NCBI GenBank assembly: GCA_025526995.1 | Contig: JAHLKG010000017.1 | Coordinates: 558,001-622,000 of the forward strand | Direction: 5' to 3' | From: Powellomyces hirtus | Lineage: Eukaryota; Chytridiomycota; Chytridiomycetes; Spizellomycetales; Powellomycetaceae | DNA length: 64,000 nucleotides | Part shown: positions 1 through 9,329 of the stretch, one piece after another | Position numbering within the stretch: the first letter of the stretch is position 1 | How the letters are laid out: each line of letters begins with the position of its first letter | The notes under the pieces: generated by a model | What the model saw: the letters and a program-made list of their open reading frames with translations, nothing else | Database searches by the model: none | What the model was told of the DNA's origin: nothing | Program-made: the position numbers and the translations under genes

Positions 1-230
1 AAAGGGGTTGGGATCAGATATAACAGAAAGTTCAGGGGCGAAGGCGCCCTAGGCGCATCCAGGGATCTAAGCCCATGAACCGATGTCGGTGTCCGTTCCT
101 CTGGTTCGCAATTCTGTGCTCCGCAAAGATCGCCCCAATCGCATTTGCGTCCACAAGGTTGTTAAAATGAATAAAAACTCTGTAGTGGTCACAACCCTTA
201 GTAAGTATCTGACGCACGAGAGACAATCAA
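1..230 (-). pseudogene. Fragment of the FMGLDPWMRLGR module
   Basis: A minus-strand open stretch (32-226) carries RFMGLDPWMRLGR. The same motif recurs in the 230-codon open frame at 13599-14291, where it precedes a proline-rich linker, so this is a second copy of that module cut by the left edge. No start or function can be given. The similarity is seen directly; its assignment to a decayed multicopy family is inference. Confidence 0.45.
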
Positions 231-702
231 AAGGAAGTTCATGACGAACCTGTAAAAGTCCTGGTTTGAGTGATAAAGTAGTGTTTGATCGTGTTTCGAT
301 TGCTTGGATCATCCTCGGATCAATTCTTCCTTCCCCTCACCACAGAACCTTGGCTTTTGACACGAGCGTTTGGCCTTATTTTGCGCAGTGGCGCCTCTCC
401 TTGGGGAACAACTTGAAGTATGGGCTCGGCAGCTGGAGCAGCAGCGGGGCCAGGTAACAGCATGACGGCAACGGCCGGGAAGGCGCTCCATTCAGATTCA
501 GGGCCGGTGCCAATAATTGCATCTCCTGGCGGATCGCTCCTTGTCGAGGTCGTGTCCTTCCTCATCATCGGGCCCTTCCTCTTCCTCCTTCCTCCTCCTC
601 GCGTTCCTCATCCAATCGGAGGTTCTTCACGCCGTCTTCGCTGGAGGGTAAAATGCTAGACGGCCAAAGTAGCAAAGAGCAAAGAGTGTTGTATTGCCAA
701 TA

Positions 703-1131
703 TTATCTCACGGTAAAGTCTCTCCGAAACATTGTCAAGTTCCAGGAGATCAGCGGATTATAGCTCAATGCCATCCCATTGAGTAGGAAATAAACATGGT
801 CATCAATTACTTCACTGATTTCAACGCCGTCCTCGACTCCAAGGCTTATGCTCGCAGCGGCAGCGGCGGCTGCGGAGTCTGCTTGAAGATAGTAGCCTCC
901 GTCGCTTTCCTGACATTTTAAGGCTTCGCGATAGGGGAGGGTACTCGATCCAAATCCGGTTTGTCCGGGGCCGTCGTGATATCGTAGGGGTGAGCCGAGA
1001 AGGATTTGTTGCTGTTTGCCATGTTTAAATGGTCTGAAATGAGTCTGTAATAGCTCAAATAGGCGTCCACCGCGCCACGCAATATTGACTCCAACTTGAA
1101 GAATATGCTGCATCGCTGCGAGAGACCCCAC
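703..1131 (-). pseudogene. Family B copy 1 (QADSAAAA protein), open frame
   Basis: A 142-codon frame. Its second half contains LPYREALK, DGGYYLQADSAAAAAAA, SLGVEDGVEISEV and NGMALSYNPLISWN. The same succession of motifs occurs at about 3480-3740 on the same strand, which makes this a repeated protein module. The alanine run is flanked by non-repetitive, protein-like sequence. I do not recognise the family. The first half (MGSLAAMQHILQ) has no counterpart in the second copy, so the N-terminus may be chimeric. It could be a surviving short gene or one exon. Confidence 0.4.
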
Positions 1132-1289
1132 CCTACGTGCTCGCCCCTACGATAACCTTCGCGGAGTCCTCATCTTGTGTGATCAAGATGCATCGACCGC
1201 CCAGCGCGACGATGGCCTTTCCGGACGTTGTGGCGTTAACGGCACGAAAGCGGTGATATGCGGACTCAGCCAATAGAGGTCCAGCAATG

Positions 1290-1602
1290 TTATTTAACTA
1301 AAACTCGACAACGCCGCTCATCAGGGGAAGTAAACTTTTCGCATCCAGTATCGAAGACGTCGGTCGACATGGTTGCATCCGGGACAACGGACAAAGCCGC
1401 CGCGCTGGAAAATGCCCTGCGTACAGTTTCTGCACAGGGCACAGTTTCGACAGGCGTAAGGGAGTTGGGTATCGGACATGTGAAAGCACAATGTGCACCG
1501 ACGTCGAGTGATCTCGGGGAGCGAAACCTCAGGCCATCGCATCCTAATTGCAATGAAGTTACAGCTAACCACTTTTACGAAGGACGATGACGAGGTCCCC
1601 AC
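1290..1602 (-). pseudogene. RING-like cysteine cluster fragment
   Basis: The minus-strand frame 1321-1602 encodes eight cysteines in four CxxC pairs (codons about 1375-1497): RRRCTLC, then CRNCALCRNC, then FVRCPGC. Spacing is C-x2-C-x11-C-x2-C-x2-C-x2-C-x12-C-x2-C. This is the look of a RING or related treble-clef zinc domain, although the usual His is not obvious. It lies directly downstream of a family A C-terminal module (1590-1960) in a shifted frame. It may be the C-terminal zinc domain of family A or a foreign fragment. Confidence 0.4.
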
Positions 1603-1960
1603 CCATCGTCACCGCCGTAATGGACCTGCGCGCCTCGCCAAGCGCCATCAACTTGCCTCGCGACGAGCGAGGCGATTCCCCGTTGCTGGGGACCAAGCTG
1701 CCGCCTGGGAGCGCGCCTTTAACGTGGCCATCAGATGTTCGAAGGCGAGTTGACGACCTGTTTGGCCCACGCGACGACAGCCCGACGGTCCCATGGCGAG
1801 AACCACCACGTCGACAGGTTCGCGCCCGGAGGGCACACCTTGCAGGTCACCCAGAAACCACCGTCTGCAGGCTCCTTGTAGAACGCAGGACCCAAAGGGA
1901 TGGCGAGGTTTCAACCTGTAGGAAGCAATCCAAACGGACGGCAGGCGGTCTCCATACGCT
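1590..1960 (-). pseudogene. Family A fragment (PLGPAFY...SCKVCP...RREA), frameshifted
   Basis: Reading the minus strand with frame changes gives NLAIPLGPAFYKEPADGG, FWVTCKVCPPG, WDRRAV, then NRLARREAS, MALGEARRSITAVTMGG. These are the middle and C-terminal modules shared with copies at 6.1, 14.5, 15.3, 25.7 and 29.8 kb. The NLAI-PLGPAF joint is uninterrupted here, which makes this the empty-site reference for the insertion seen at 6.2-6.5 kb. At least two frameshifts make it a pseudogene. Confidence 0.5.
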
Positions 1961-2313
1961 GACATGAGATAACGGACCCAGAAAGACACAGGAGCGCACG
2001 GAGAACTGTTGCCCCGTGGCTCGCATGTCCGTCGTAAAACCGATGCGTTTGGAGGTGACCCAGAGGTTGAGGAGGTGAGCACGGGCAAGTGGGGTTAGTC
2101 CCATTGTGTTCCAGTCGGCACGCTGCGCGTCGTCCGAAACGCAGAGAGCCAGCAAGTACAGGCTAGGAACCGAGCGGGGGCCCCGGGAGAGTTTAAAGCT
2201 TGCCCAAGAGCCTTGATACTCGACGAGACACTGTAGGAAGCAACGCTTGTAGTCCTGTTTGCGCTCTGTGTCAGAGTAATAATCGCGGGAGAAGACCTCG
2301 TCGCAGCCTGCAC
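1847..2313 (-). other. Overlapping protein-like minus-strand frames, no identity
   Basis: Frames 1847-2155 (containing LARAHLLNLWVTSKRIGF) and 2095-2313 overlap in different frames and read like parts of one protein interrupted by indels. No known domain is visible. They lie just upstream of the family A fragment on the same strand. Low support: this may be another unknown module of the mosaic. Confidence 0.2.
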
Positions 2314-2373
2314 AGAGCAGTTCTTCTTGGTAGCCAGGGATGCGCTCGCTGCGGGTTAAGTTTAGGTCGGTGC

Positions 2374-2388
2374 GGGTTAGGGTTAGGG
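2374..2388 (+). repeat. Interstitial telomere-like TTAGGG repeat
   Basis: GGGTTAGGGTTAGGG lies inside a longer G/T-rich stretch (2350-2390) that has further degenerate GGGTTA units. TTAGGG is the usual fungal telomere unit. Its complement occurs at 10495-10508. Confidence 0.6.
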
Positions 2389-2435
2389 TCGTTATATACT
2401 GCGCGTTATGGAGACTGGACAGGCGGCGTTCCTGT

Positions 2436-2457
2436 CTCCCCCCCCCCCCCCCCCCTC
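2436..2457 (+). repeat. Poly-C run
   Basis: A tract of about 20 cytosines, one of several long G/C homopolymers in the window (also 13857-13867, 14861-14873, 52193-52209, 52758-52775, 54299-54320, 54664-54679, 57739-57757). These are mutable and prone to sequencing error. Confidence 0.9.
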
Positions 2458-2564
2458 GCCCATGTCATCATGGGAAGAAGCCGGCGAGGGGTGCTGGTCG
2501 GGCGACTGGAAGCCCTGGCGTCGTTCCAGCAACGTTCGTCTCGGGTGTGGCTGCGTTGCTAGCA

Positions 2565-2819
2565 CTAGCAATCGGTGGGGATGTCAGCCTTTGGTGCGTG
2601 AAGCCAGTGAGATTGAGATTTTTCACTGGGGGCGGTCTCGGGTGAGTATGGACGGGACTTGATGCCTTTCCTGTCGATACATTTCTTGTCGACAAACGTG
2701 ATAGGCGATCCAGTATCGATGAGGGCTCGGACGGGAACGCCCCGCAATATATTCCGGCGCCGCCTCCTTTCGACCGACCACGGCGCCTCGAGGAGATTCT
2801 GTACCAACTCTATCGCCAC
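2565..2819 (-). pseudogene. Retropepsin-like aspartic protease fragment (LTR retroelement relic)
   Basis: The 84-codon frame contains VRALIDTGSPITFVD, the signature of a retroviral-type aspartic protease: hydrophobic-hydrophobic-D-T/S-G, then a short loop and a second hydrophobic strand, as in Ty3/Gypsy and related elements. Only this catalytic strand and about 30 flanking codons are present. No reverse transcriptase or integrase is seen next to it. It is a relic of an LTR element or a domesticated protease fragment. Confidence 0.5.
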
Positions 2820-2837
2820 TCTCGAATCAGGGCATTA

Positions 2838-2990
2838 ACATTGCACTTGGCCAGCGTAGTGTGCCTGGTTTGCGAGCATCGGCCTCTATGTCCTCCCGCA
2901 AGATATGTGGGGCCGTAAGTTGAGCATCTGACTGAATGTGCATGCTGTAGGCCACAGGCTCAAAGTGCTGAGCGGTACACCCGGCATAAA
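2838..2990. repeat. Diverged copy of repeat family E
   Basis: TTGCACTTGGCC..GTAGTG.GCCTGGTTTGCGA and the following GAGCGGTACAC can be aligned with 7440-7590 and, inverted, with 8870-8990. It is the most diverged of four copies. The coding strand is unclear. Confidence 0.4.
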
Positions 2991-3261
2991 AATGGCGTGG
3001 TTGTTTTGAATGGTGATTTGGGGATGATAGTTCTGGTGTTATTAACTTCCCGCGCTCAAAGAAGAGCGGCCGATTCCCCAGTGCGACATCAAACGCTCCA
3101 CCAAGTCCGGTGCCGAGGGAGCAGCGAATATGACGCGGCTTGAAGGTGTTGATACCAGAGTGCAGCTGTCGGCGGATTCCTGAATGGCATCCGAAGCGGG
3201 GAAGTCAAGAACGTTTTGTGCCGTCGCCGCCGCCACCGTCGCCGCCGTCAGCCGGAAGCCC

Positions 3262-3740
3262 TCAGATACTGTTGAGGGCAATTTGCGCATTTTCGGGCCC
3301 GAGTTCCAAGATAAAAAGCGCCCACCTCCTCCAAAGCCCACTTGCTTGAGTGGGGAATCGGGCCGGCACCGCTGTGAGGCAATTGTTGAGGTCGTTCGGA
3401 GTGGGCAATACAAGTTGCAAGTGTCCATGGGCGCCTGGGCCGTTTCCAGGCGTCAGTAGACTGCAAGGATAATGCGAGTCTCTCCGAAACATTGTCGAGT
3501 TCCAAGAGATCAGCGGGATTTTAACTCAAAAACATCCCGTTGAGCACGAAACGAACGTTAGAATCAACTACCTCGCTGATGTTAACGCCGTTTTTAACTC
3601 CAAGACTGATGATTGCAGCGGCTGCAGCGGCTGCAGAGTCTGCTTGGAGGTACCAACCTCCGTCGTTATCCTGGTACTTTAGGGCTTCGCGGTACGGGGC
3701 TGGAACGCGATCCAAACCCGGTTTAGCCGATGGCGTCTGG
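3262..3740 (-). pseudogene. Family B copy 2, disrupted
   Basis: PYREALKYQDNDGGWYLQAD, the alanine run, IISLGVKNGV and NGMFLS match copy 1 at 703-1000 almost motif for motif. After NGMFLS a stop (TAA) replaces the tyrosine codon present in copy 1. The continuation TMFRRD is then found in another frame (3262-3492). The stop and frame change mark it as a pseudogene. Confidence 0.5.
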
Positions 3741-3817
3741 GAAGGCCTTGCTTGCCGCCGCTGCAGCCGCCTCGGCTGCTGCGTCGCATCAGTCGCAATC
3801 GGTGGCCACCCCGCCGG

Positions 3818-3952
3818 GGGTACATCGTCTACATTGGAAATGCAGGTCCTGTGACTTGGGCTTCGAAACGCCAACCCACCGTCGCTCTCTCGTCGACAGA
3901 AGCTGAGTATATGTCTCTTTCATTTGCCACTCAAGAAAGCATCGCGACAAGA
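3818..3952 (+). pseudogene. Ty1/Copia RNase H fragment
   Basis: The plus-strand frame reads GYIVYIGNAGPVTWASKRQ followed by PTVALSSTEAEYMSLS. This is the RNase H C-terminal signature of Copia-type polyproteins (SWxSKRQxxVALSSTEAEY). The surrounding 80 codons do not continue the polyprotein, and no reverse transcriptase, integrase or LTR is visible nearby. It is a short relic whose upstream neighbour (family B copy 2) lies on the opposite strand. Confidence 0.7.
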
Positions 3953-4221
3953 GGGCCGCCATGGGTATGCGAGCGCCACCGGCGGCACCCAAAGGCCCAC
4001 CACCACTACCGCCACCCAATTCACCATATGGATCGTATGGAATGTCGTCGGGAGAGCTTGCAGGTTCCCAGCTTGGCTTGTTTGGGTCCGACTCAAACTC
4101 AGTCTTCATCGTCCCCCGAGTCCGAGTCCGCCTTCCGTTTCGTCCTCTTTTGAGAGGCCATATTTGGTTCCACTGGGCGTGCTGCAGCGCGGGCGCCGGA
4201 GGAAGAACTGCCGCATTGCCA

Positions 4222-4262
4222 CCTTCCCCTTCCCCTTCCCCTTCCCCTTCCCCTTCCCCTTC
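4222..4262 (+). repeat. CCCCTT hexanucleotide tandem repeat
   Basis: About seven perfect units. On the minus strand the frame 4106-4399 reads them as a Lys-Gly repeat. Confidence 0.9.
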
Positions 4263-4487
4263 GCCTTGTTCCTCTTCCTCCTTTTTAGAGAGGCTGCCTT
4301 CTCCCTGGCCGCCTCATCTTTGATCTGCAGCTGTCGCAACTCCCTCACGCGTTCAGGGTCAGGGCGCCCGCTCAAAGCTGCCGCAATCTGAACCTGCAAT
4401 GCAATGAGGACACAGTAAATTGAGTTTTTGCTTCCAGCGGATGGACCAATCGTTCATGTAACTGATTTTATGTGTCCTAATCAGACA

Positions 4488-4933
4488 TGGACTTATGTCA
4501 TACTTTGTTACGGTGGATCGCCTGGTATGGCGAGACACCAGGAGCGAGTCTGCCAAAAAACTCGCCAGAAAGAGCTCCGCTCCTTCTTGGAGTACATCCA
4601 TGCCTCTGGCATTCCAACGCAGCTTGCCTTTTGCTTTCAACTCGTCTGTCCACACAGGCAAGCGAGCTCGCGGACGCATCGTAGAAATGGTGCTTTTGGG
4701 ATCAATGTGCCGGCGTCGTAGGCGGCGTCAATCGTAAAGTGCTCCACAAGGATCGTGGCGCCCTGCGCGAAGTCCCCACCGAACTCGATGGCCTCCAGTA
4801 CCACGTCGCCCACAAGGGTCCCAAAAAGCTCTAGGTCCGCGTGCTCCCAGTCGCTCCAGGTATTGTGGCCGGCTGAGTTTCGAGGGCCCGTACCCATCGT
4901 GGGAGCCAACGCATTTCCACGAGGATCGGCCAT
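4488..4933 (-). pseudogene. Family A N-terminus fused to a histone-H3-like C-terminal half
   Basis: The frame starts MADPRGNALAPTMGTGPRN and continues NTWSDW, LELFGTLVGDVVLEAI, DFAQGATILVEHFTID. It then runs without a stop into LIPKAPFLRCVRELA, which aligns with the H3 segment LLIRKLPFQRLVREIA. After a frameshift near 4640 the histone fold continues: LRWNARGMDVLQEGAELF, ADSLLVSRHTRRSTVTKYDI. This matches H3 alpha2-L2-alpha3 (AxxALQExxEAYL, FEDxNLxAxHAKRVTI, KDI). The histone part is seen as similarity; the fusion is direct because the junction is in one open frame. Upstream is a CT-rich leader (4945-4975). Confidence 0.55.
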
Positions 4934-5122
4934 GGCGCTGATCTAGACAAGAAAAACAACGGAGCGGAGAGGAGCGCTTGGTATGGCAAGACACAATTCG
5001 AACGAAACCATCGCTGACGGGGAAGGTGTTCAGACGGTCATCCAGAAACTGGAAGAACCATGTCGCCGAAAAGCCCCGCCAACCATAGCTTTCCTGTTTC
5101 GTCGGTTTCTTCCACACATATC

Positions 5123-5836
5123 CTATAAAACTTTTTGCTGATGTCTGTGCAGATATATGGGTCCTCCCCAAATTCGTCGGTATTCGTAAAGGGTCGGCCA
5201 GTTGGCCGTAACGTGAGCTCGTATGGCAGCAGGGGAAAGGACCTGGTGAATGACTTCGGGCGCCGTCGTGCCGACCGTGGTGAGGTTCTGGATGCTCGTG
5301 TTCAGGTTCTGGGACCCCTGACCGATCTGCTCCGCGAGCACGCCAGTGGCCTCGGCCGTTACATAGGGATTGGCGTTGAGGGCGCCCAGTAGTTCGTCCC
5401 ACATCCACGCAACTCGTTCGAAGTACTGTCTGTCCGTGCGGTACTTTGCTTCATAGGATATGAAGTGGAAACGCTTGGGGTCTTCTTGAGTAGCCGTTGA
5501 CGCGGCTGCCAGATTGCCCGCACAAGACCAAAAACATGGGGGTGAACGTCGAGGCCAGGGATTGAAAAAGAGCGAGCTGATCCTTCCATCGGAATCCAGA
5601 CGTCATGAGCGGGAACTGCTGGTTCGCAATGGTGTTGAAGAGACAGCGGAACGGAGCGCGGGCGACGAGGAGGTCTGTGCTTCTCTGGCATTTTCGGATT
5701 TGACGAAGGGCGACAGTCCCGGGGCGCATGCGGCGCTCCTTCTGTCCGGAGGCCGAGGCGGCAGCCTTCTTCCTCTTCGGGAGGATCTTTTCACTCCCTG
5801 TGAGCTTCGGCTTGTTTGAGCCGGGCGGTCTGCCAT
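5123..5836 (-). pseudogene. Histone-H3-like protein with C-terminal extension, frameshifted
   Basis: One minus-strand frame reads SEKILPKRKKAAASASGQ, then [26 protein letters not shown]: a basic tail followed by the H3 alphaN-alpha1 region ([20 protein letters not shown]). Similarity then fades until NLAAASTATQEDPKRF, in another frame, at the place of H3 [11 protein letters not shown]. The frame continues into a 100-codon extension: YRTDRQYFERVAWMWDELLG, NANPYVTAEATG, IGQGSQNLNTSIQNL. The extension has no counterpart in canonical H3. Part of it recurs near 9330-9440. The ATG at about 5836 is in a different frame from the tail, so one or more indels separate them. Confidence 0.55.
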
Positions 5837-6079
5837 AAAACTGGCCAGAAAGAGCTATTGCCCTGGTGTGAATCTCATGAAGATTGTGAACGTGAATTCA
5901 TCGTCTGATCCATTTGAACGCCAAACCGCACTGATATACAAGCAGCGAGAATAAACCACGACGGACATAAGGCGGGAGCGTGGCGTATCATGAAACGATG
6001 CTTTATAAATTTCAGTCGAGTCATAAGCTGCAGCGCCGTCATCAACACTATGCGTCGGGACTTGCTTGCCTGGCCCAGG

Positions 6080-6715
6080 CTACCGTGGCCCGACGGTCCC
6101 AGGGCGAGCCACGTCGACAGGTCGGGGACACTTGCAGGTGACCCAAAACCCGCCGTCCGCGGGCTCCTTGAAAAAGGCGGGCCCCAGCGGGTTGCGTGGA
6201 TTGTAACCGCCGGAATCAGGGCGGTCATCCACTAGGATGTAGCAGGATATCTTATCCTTGGTGATGTTGAGGCTTTTGAGGACATCGCTTAGTCCAGAGC
6301 CGGTGCTGAGATCGACCCGTACTTCGGCCGGATACTCGTTGTGGTTCAACGATTCGACCAAATTAATGTGGTCGTAATCGCGCAAGGCTTGCGTCAGGTG
6401 ATGGGCGTAATCATTTAAGATAACCACCGTTTGGCGGTTGCCATCGATTGCTTTCGGGATGTAATCCTGAAAATCCTCATACGCATAGATGGCGAGGTTT
6501 CGGCAGATACCGACCCCCGGCCGTGCCCGTCGCATATCTACCCGGAAGCCCTGCCGACCAGGCTTTTCTCGGCAGAGAGTTGAAAACGTCATGCCCGTCC
6601 ACTGAGCGTGGTGTAACGCGGGCGCCGGGACAGGCGTAGGGGGAATCCCCGCTAAAGCAGCGTCATACGCTGCGTCGATTGTGAAGTGCTCCACCAGGGT
6701 TGTGGCACCAGTCAC
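6080..6715 (-). CDS. Family A protein with an in-frame 98-codon insert (211-codon frame, truncated start)
   Basis: The longest uninterrupted family A reading frame. It runs GATTLVEHFTIDAAYDAA, APALHHAQWTGMTFS, GRQGFRVDMRRARPG, CRNLAI, then 98 codons found in no other copy (YAYEDFQDYIPKAI ... CYILVDDRPDSGG), then NPLGPAFFKEPADGGFWV. The canonical N-terminus (MADPRG to NTWSDW) is missing, and the SCKVCP motif is reduced to TCKCP. The insert (about 6198-6487) lacks GT-AG ends and keeps the frame, so it is coding sequence gained here or lost elsewhere. Function is unknown. It may be expressed or merely undamaged. Confidence 0.4.
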   Translation of the reverse strand: MTGATTLVEHFTIDAAYDAALAGIPPTPVPAPALHHAQWTGMTFSTLCREKPGRQGFRVDMRRARPGVGICRNLAIYAYEDFQDYIPKAIDGNRQTVVILNDYAHHLTQALRDYDHINLVESLNHNEYPAEVRVDLSTGSGLSDVLKSLNITKDKISCYILVDDRPDSGGYNPRNPLGPAFFKEPADGGFWVTCKCPRPVDVARPGTVGPR

Positions 6716-6976
6716 CCAATAGTCGGCGTCTGCGGCCTCCTGACAGAACGCCGCACCCAGGGGGGATTTAAAGACCCGACGGCACCGACCCCAGCGCGAG
6801 ACCGCCGCATGTCCTTACGGCCGAATTCTTTAATGCTTTCAAATGTTCAAATTGTGGTGTGCAGTCAACTATTGGGGGTCTGATTCGTTTCTGCCTCAGC
6901 AACTAGCACAATATTACGAAGAGTACAGGGAGCATCCATCACTCCTGCGAGAAAGGGAGCTTGAGGTGCACATGTC

Positions 6977-7613
6977 TTATGCAGTTGCCCGGGCCCCGGC
7001 CCCTCGAGGCAGAGACTCGCAAAAGACGCACCCGTCCACTAACAGTAGTGCAATGCAGGCGCCGCAGGAGGAACGTCCACATTGCCGGCAGCCACGGCAG
7101 CGTCGAAGCCCAGAGGGCGTTTGGTGTTTGGACCCGGATGCTTTTCCAGCAACCAGCTCATTTTGCCACCGAGGCCGGTATGTTCCATGAACTCGATGGA
7201 CTGCACCATGCCTAGTCGAATTTTGCCCTCCTGGAGCCATCGCGAAACTAGCGACAGCGCGAGGGCCATAGGAGGAATAGTGATATCCCGGCTCATTCCG
7301 GTGATTCGAAGTCTCACTGACGTTGAAAGTCTTCTTCGAGCCTTCGCAACAAAGCTCTGTTCCCATGCATGCAATCGATACAAGGCAAGTGCACTTACGA
7401 TGTGACCCTCAAAGTGACCAGTCTCGCATCGGGGCATTGGCAATGCACTTGGCCTTTGTAGTGGGCCTGGTTTGCGATGGCGGCGAGCCCCGATGTCATC
7501 CCAAAACATATGGGACGGGATCAGCTGCGCGTCTGTCTGGATGTGCGGTAGGCGACTGGCACAAAGAGTTCATGTGCTGGAGCGGTACACGCAGCCATCG
7601 CGTTGCAGGGTAG
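6977..7613. repeat. Repeat family E, copy at 7.0-7.6 kb
   Basis: About 280 bp (7320-7605) is an inverted copy of 8850-9125 at high identity: the CGATGTCATCCCAAAACATATGGGACGGGATCAGCTG block appears as its reverse complement near 8890-8940. Both strands carry open frames (minus 7039-7509, 156 codons with RLRITGMSRDITIPPM; plus 7323-7613, 96 codons). I cannot tell which strand coded. CT/GA composition does not decide it. Confidence 0.5.
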
Positions 7614-7878
7614 GGAGGTAACTTCAAGCGCCGAATAAGGCGGTAGCCACTGGCTCGGAGGCAAAGGGAGTCGTGAGTCGTAAGGCGTCGCAGGATGAGG
7701 GAATGAAAGGTGCAGCACGTCTGCTCCTTTTTCCATGATGGTCTTTGTGAGCTCAAGTATTAATCTTGCTTGGGGCCGATGAAATACCAACGGCAATCCC
7801 AAGTGCCTTTTCCTCCTGGCTTCCGCTTCTGCTTAGTGCCACTGCTCACAACGGTCCGTAGAGATCTGATGTTGGCCA

Positions 7879-8355
7879 TCAGCAATGGAACACTCCTGCT
7901 TTGGCCGGGTGCCCAATCTTTGAGAGTTGCACTGTACGGGTGATTGCTGTGACGCTCAAGGAACTCTCCAAACGTAGGCCAGATGGAGGCAGGAACCAAT
8001 GTACCACCGTTGCCCTTTGGACTCGGCACAGTGAAATCAACGGCGTGACATGCGATGTACTCCTTTTGTTCAAGCAGTGAGCTCTTGAAGCGTCAGCGGG
8101 CACGTCGAGTTGTAACGCTGCGACGAGCTCAATGTCGCCCTGCACACAAAGAGTAAGAAAAGAATTCGACTGAATCTCCGCACGGAGTTGGATGCTGCTC
8201 TCTTGGGCGGAGCCAGGAGTGAAGTCCTCCTCCAGTCCGGAGTCAACGTCGTCCTCCTCATCGCTGGGGATGGACGAGCCGGAGCCCAATGCAGAGCCCG
8301 ATGCGGAGCCCGAGCGTCAATGGTGAAGTGTTCTACAAGGGCCGTTGCCCCCCGA
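7879..8355 (-). pseudogene. HFTID module joined to an acidic unknown protein
   Basis: At 8316-8355 the minus strand reads GATALVEHFTID. A different frame then begins MGSGSSIPSDEEDDVDSG, EEDFTPGSAQESSIQLRAE, QGDIELVAALQLDVPADA. The acidic part is unrelated to the native family A continuation (YDAAVAAG ... LHHAQWTG). This is one of several places where the sequence changes right after HFTID. Confidence 0.4.
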
Positions 8356-8600
8356 TTTCAATTCCATGGAGGTCCTTGTCACTTGAGTGGGTTCGTGTTC
8401 GCTCATAGATAGTCCAAATCTTCTGGCACAATTTCACGAGACTACTTATGCCTTTTCCGTCGGCAGTGGCTTCATTCATATGGTACCAACACCACGCCTT
8501 TTCGTGGTCGCGTCTCGCTCGACTGGCACGACGTGCCAAGGAAGCCTTTTCTCTTCTTTCTTTTCTTCCTTTCCTGAGCTCCTGCCTGCGTTAGTATTCT

Positions 8601-9286
8601 TCATGTTCCTGTTGTCGCCGCTTTTTCAGCATGCTCCGCGACTACTACGGACCCAAGTACGTCCTCTGTGAAAATCACATGGCCAGGCGACCAGCCCCGA
8701 CCATCGTCTGCCATTCGATGGGTGGATCGGTTTCTCTGCTCGTAAAAGTGCCGGAGTGGTGTATCAATCTTGAGCTGCCGCTTTGCCCACGACGACCTCC
8801 GGCATCCCAACTCGCCACTCACTAAATGGAAGAAACACCGTGCAACACGATGGCTGCGTGTACCGCTCCAGCACATGAACTCTTTGTGCCAGTCGCCTGC
8901 GCAACTGATCCCGTCCCATATGTTTTGGGATGACATCGGGGCTCGACGCCATCGCAAACCAGGCCCACTACAAAGGCCAAGTGCATTGCCAATGCCCCGA
9001 TGCGAGACTGGTCACGTTGAGGGTCACATCGTAAGTGCCCTTGCCTTGTATCGATTGCATGCATGGGGACACAGAGCTTTGTTGCGAAGGCTCGAAGAAG
9101 ACTTTCAAAGTCAGTTGAGACTCGAGACTTCGAATCACCGGAATGAGCAGGAATAACACTAGAAATGTTCAGCTTCCCCTTGTCCAAAGCAATCTTGAGA
9201 TCCTTCAGAGAACTCTCCCCATACGCGAGCCATTCTCCCTTGGTCGGGGGCTCCATTGTGATCAGCTGCGTGAACCTCGACCCCAC
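8601..9286 (-). repeat. Repeat family E, inverted copy at 8.8-9.3 kb with a 154-codon frame
   Basis: The frame 8822-9286 reads MEPPTKGEWLAYGESSLK, DLKIALDKGKLNISSVIPAH, SRVSTDFESLLRAFATKLC. The last three motifs recur at 17473-17748 (minus), and part of them on the plus strand at 7320-7400. With the 7.4-kb copy it forms an inverted repeat of roughly 280 bp arms around a spacer of about 1.25 kb. ESSLKDLKIALDKGK looks like a genuine amphipathic helix, so the minus strand is the likelier coding strand here. No known family. Confidence 0.45.
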
Positions 9287-9329
9287 CGGTCCGGACGAGA
9301 GCTCGAGCAGAATACGTGACTCACTGGAG

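Noticed and set aside
2565..3952. An intact LTR retrotransposon
   Set aside because: Only a retropepsin fragment (minus strand) and a Copia RNase H fragment (plus strand) are present; they are from different element types and strands, and there is no reverse transcriptase, integrase or LTR pair.
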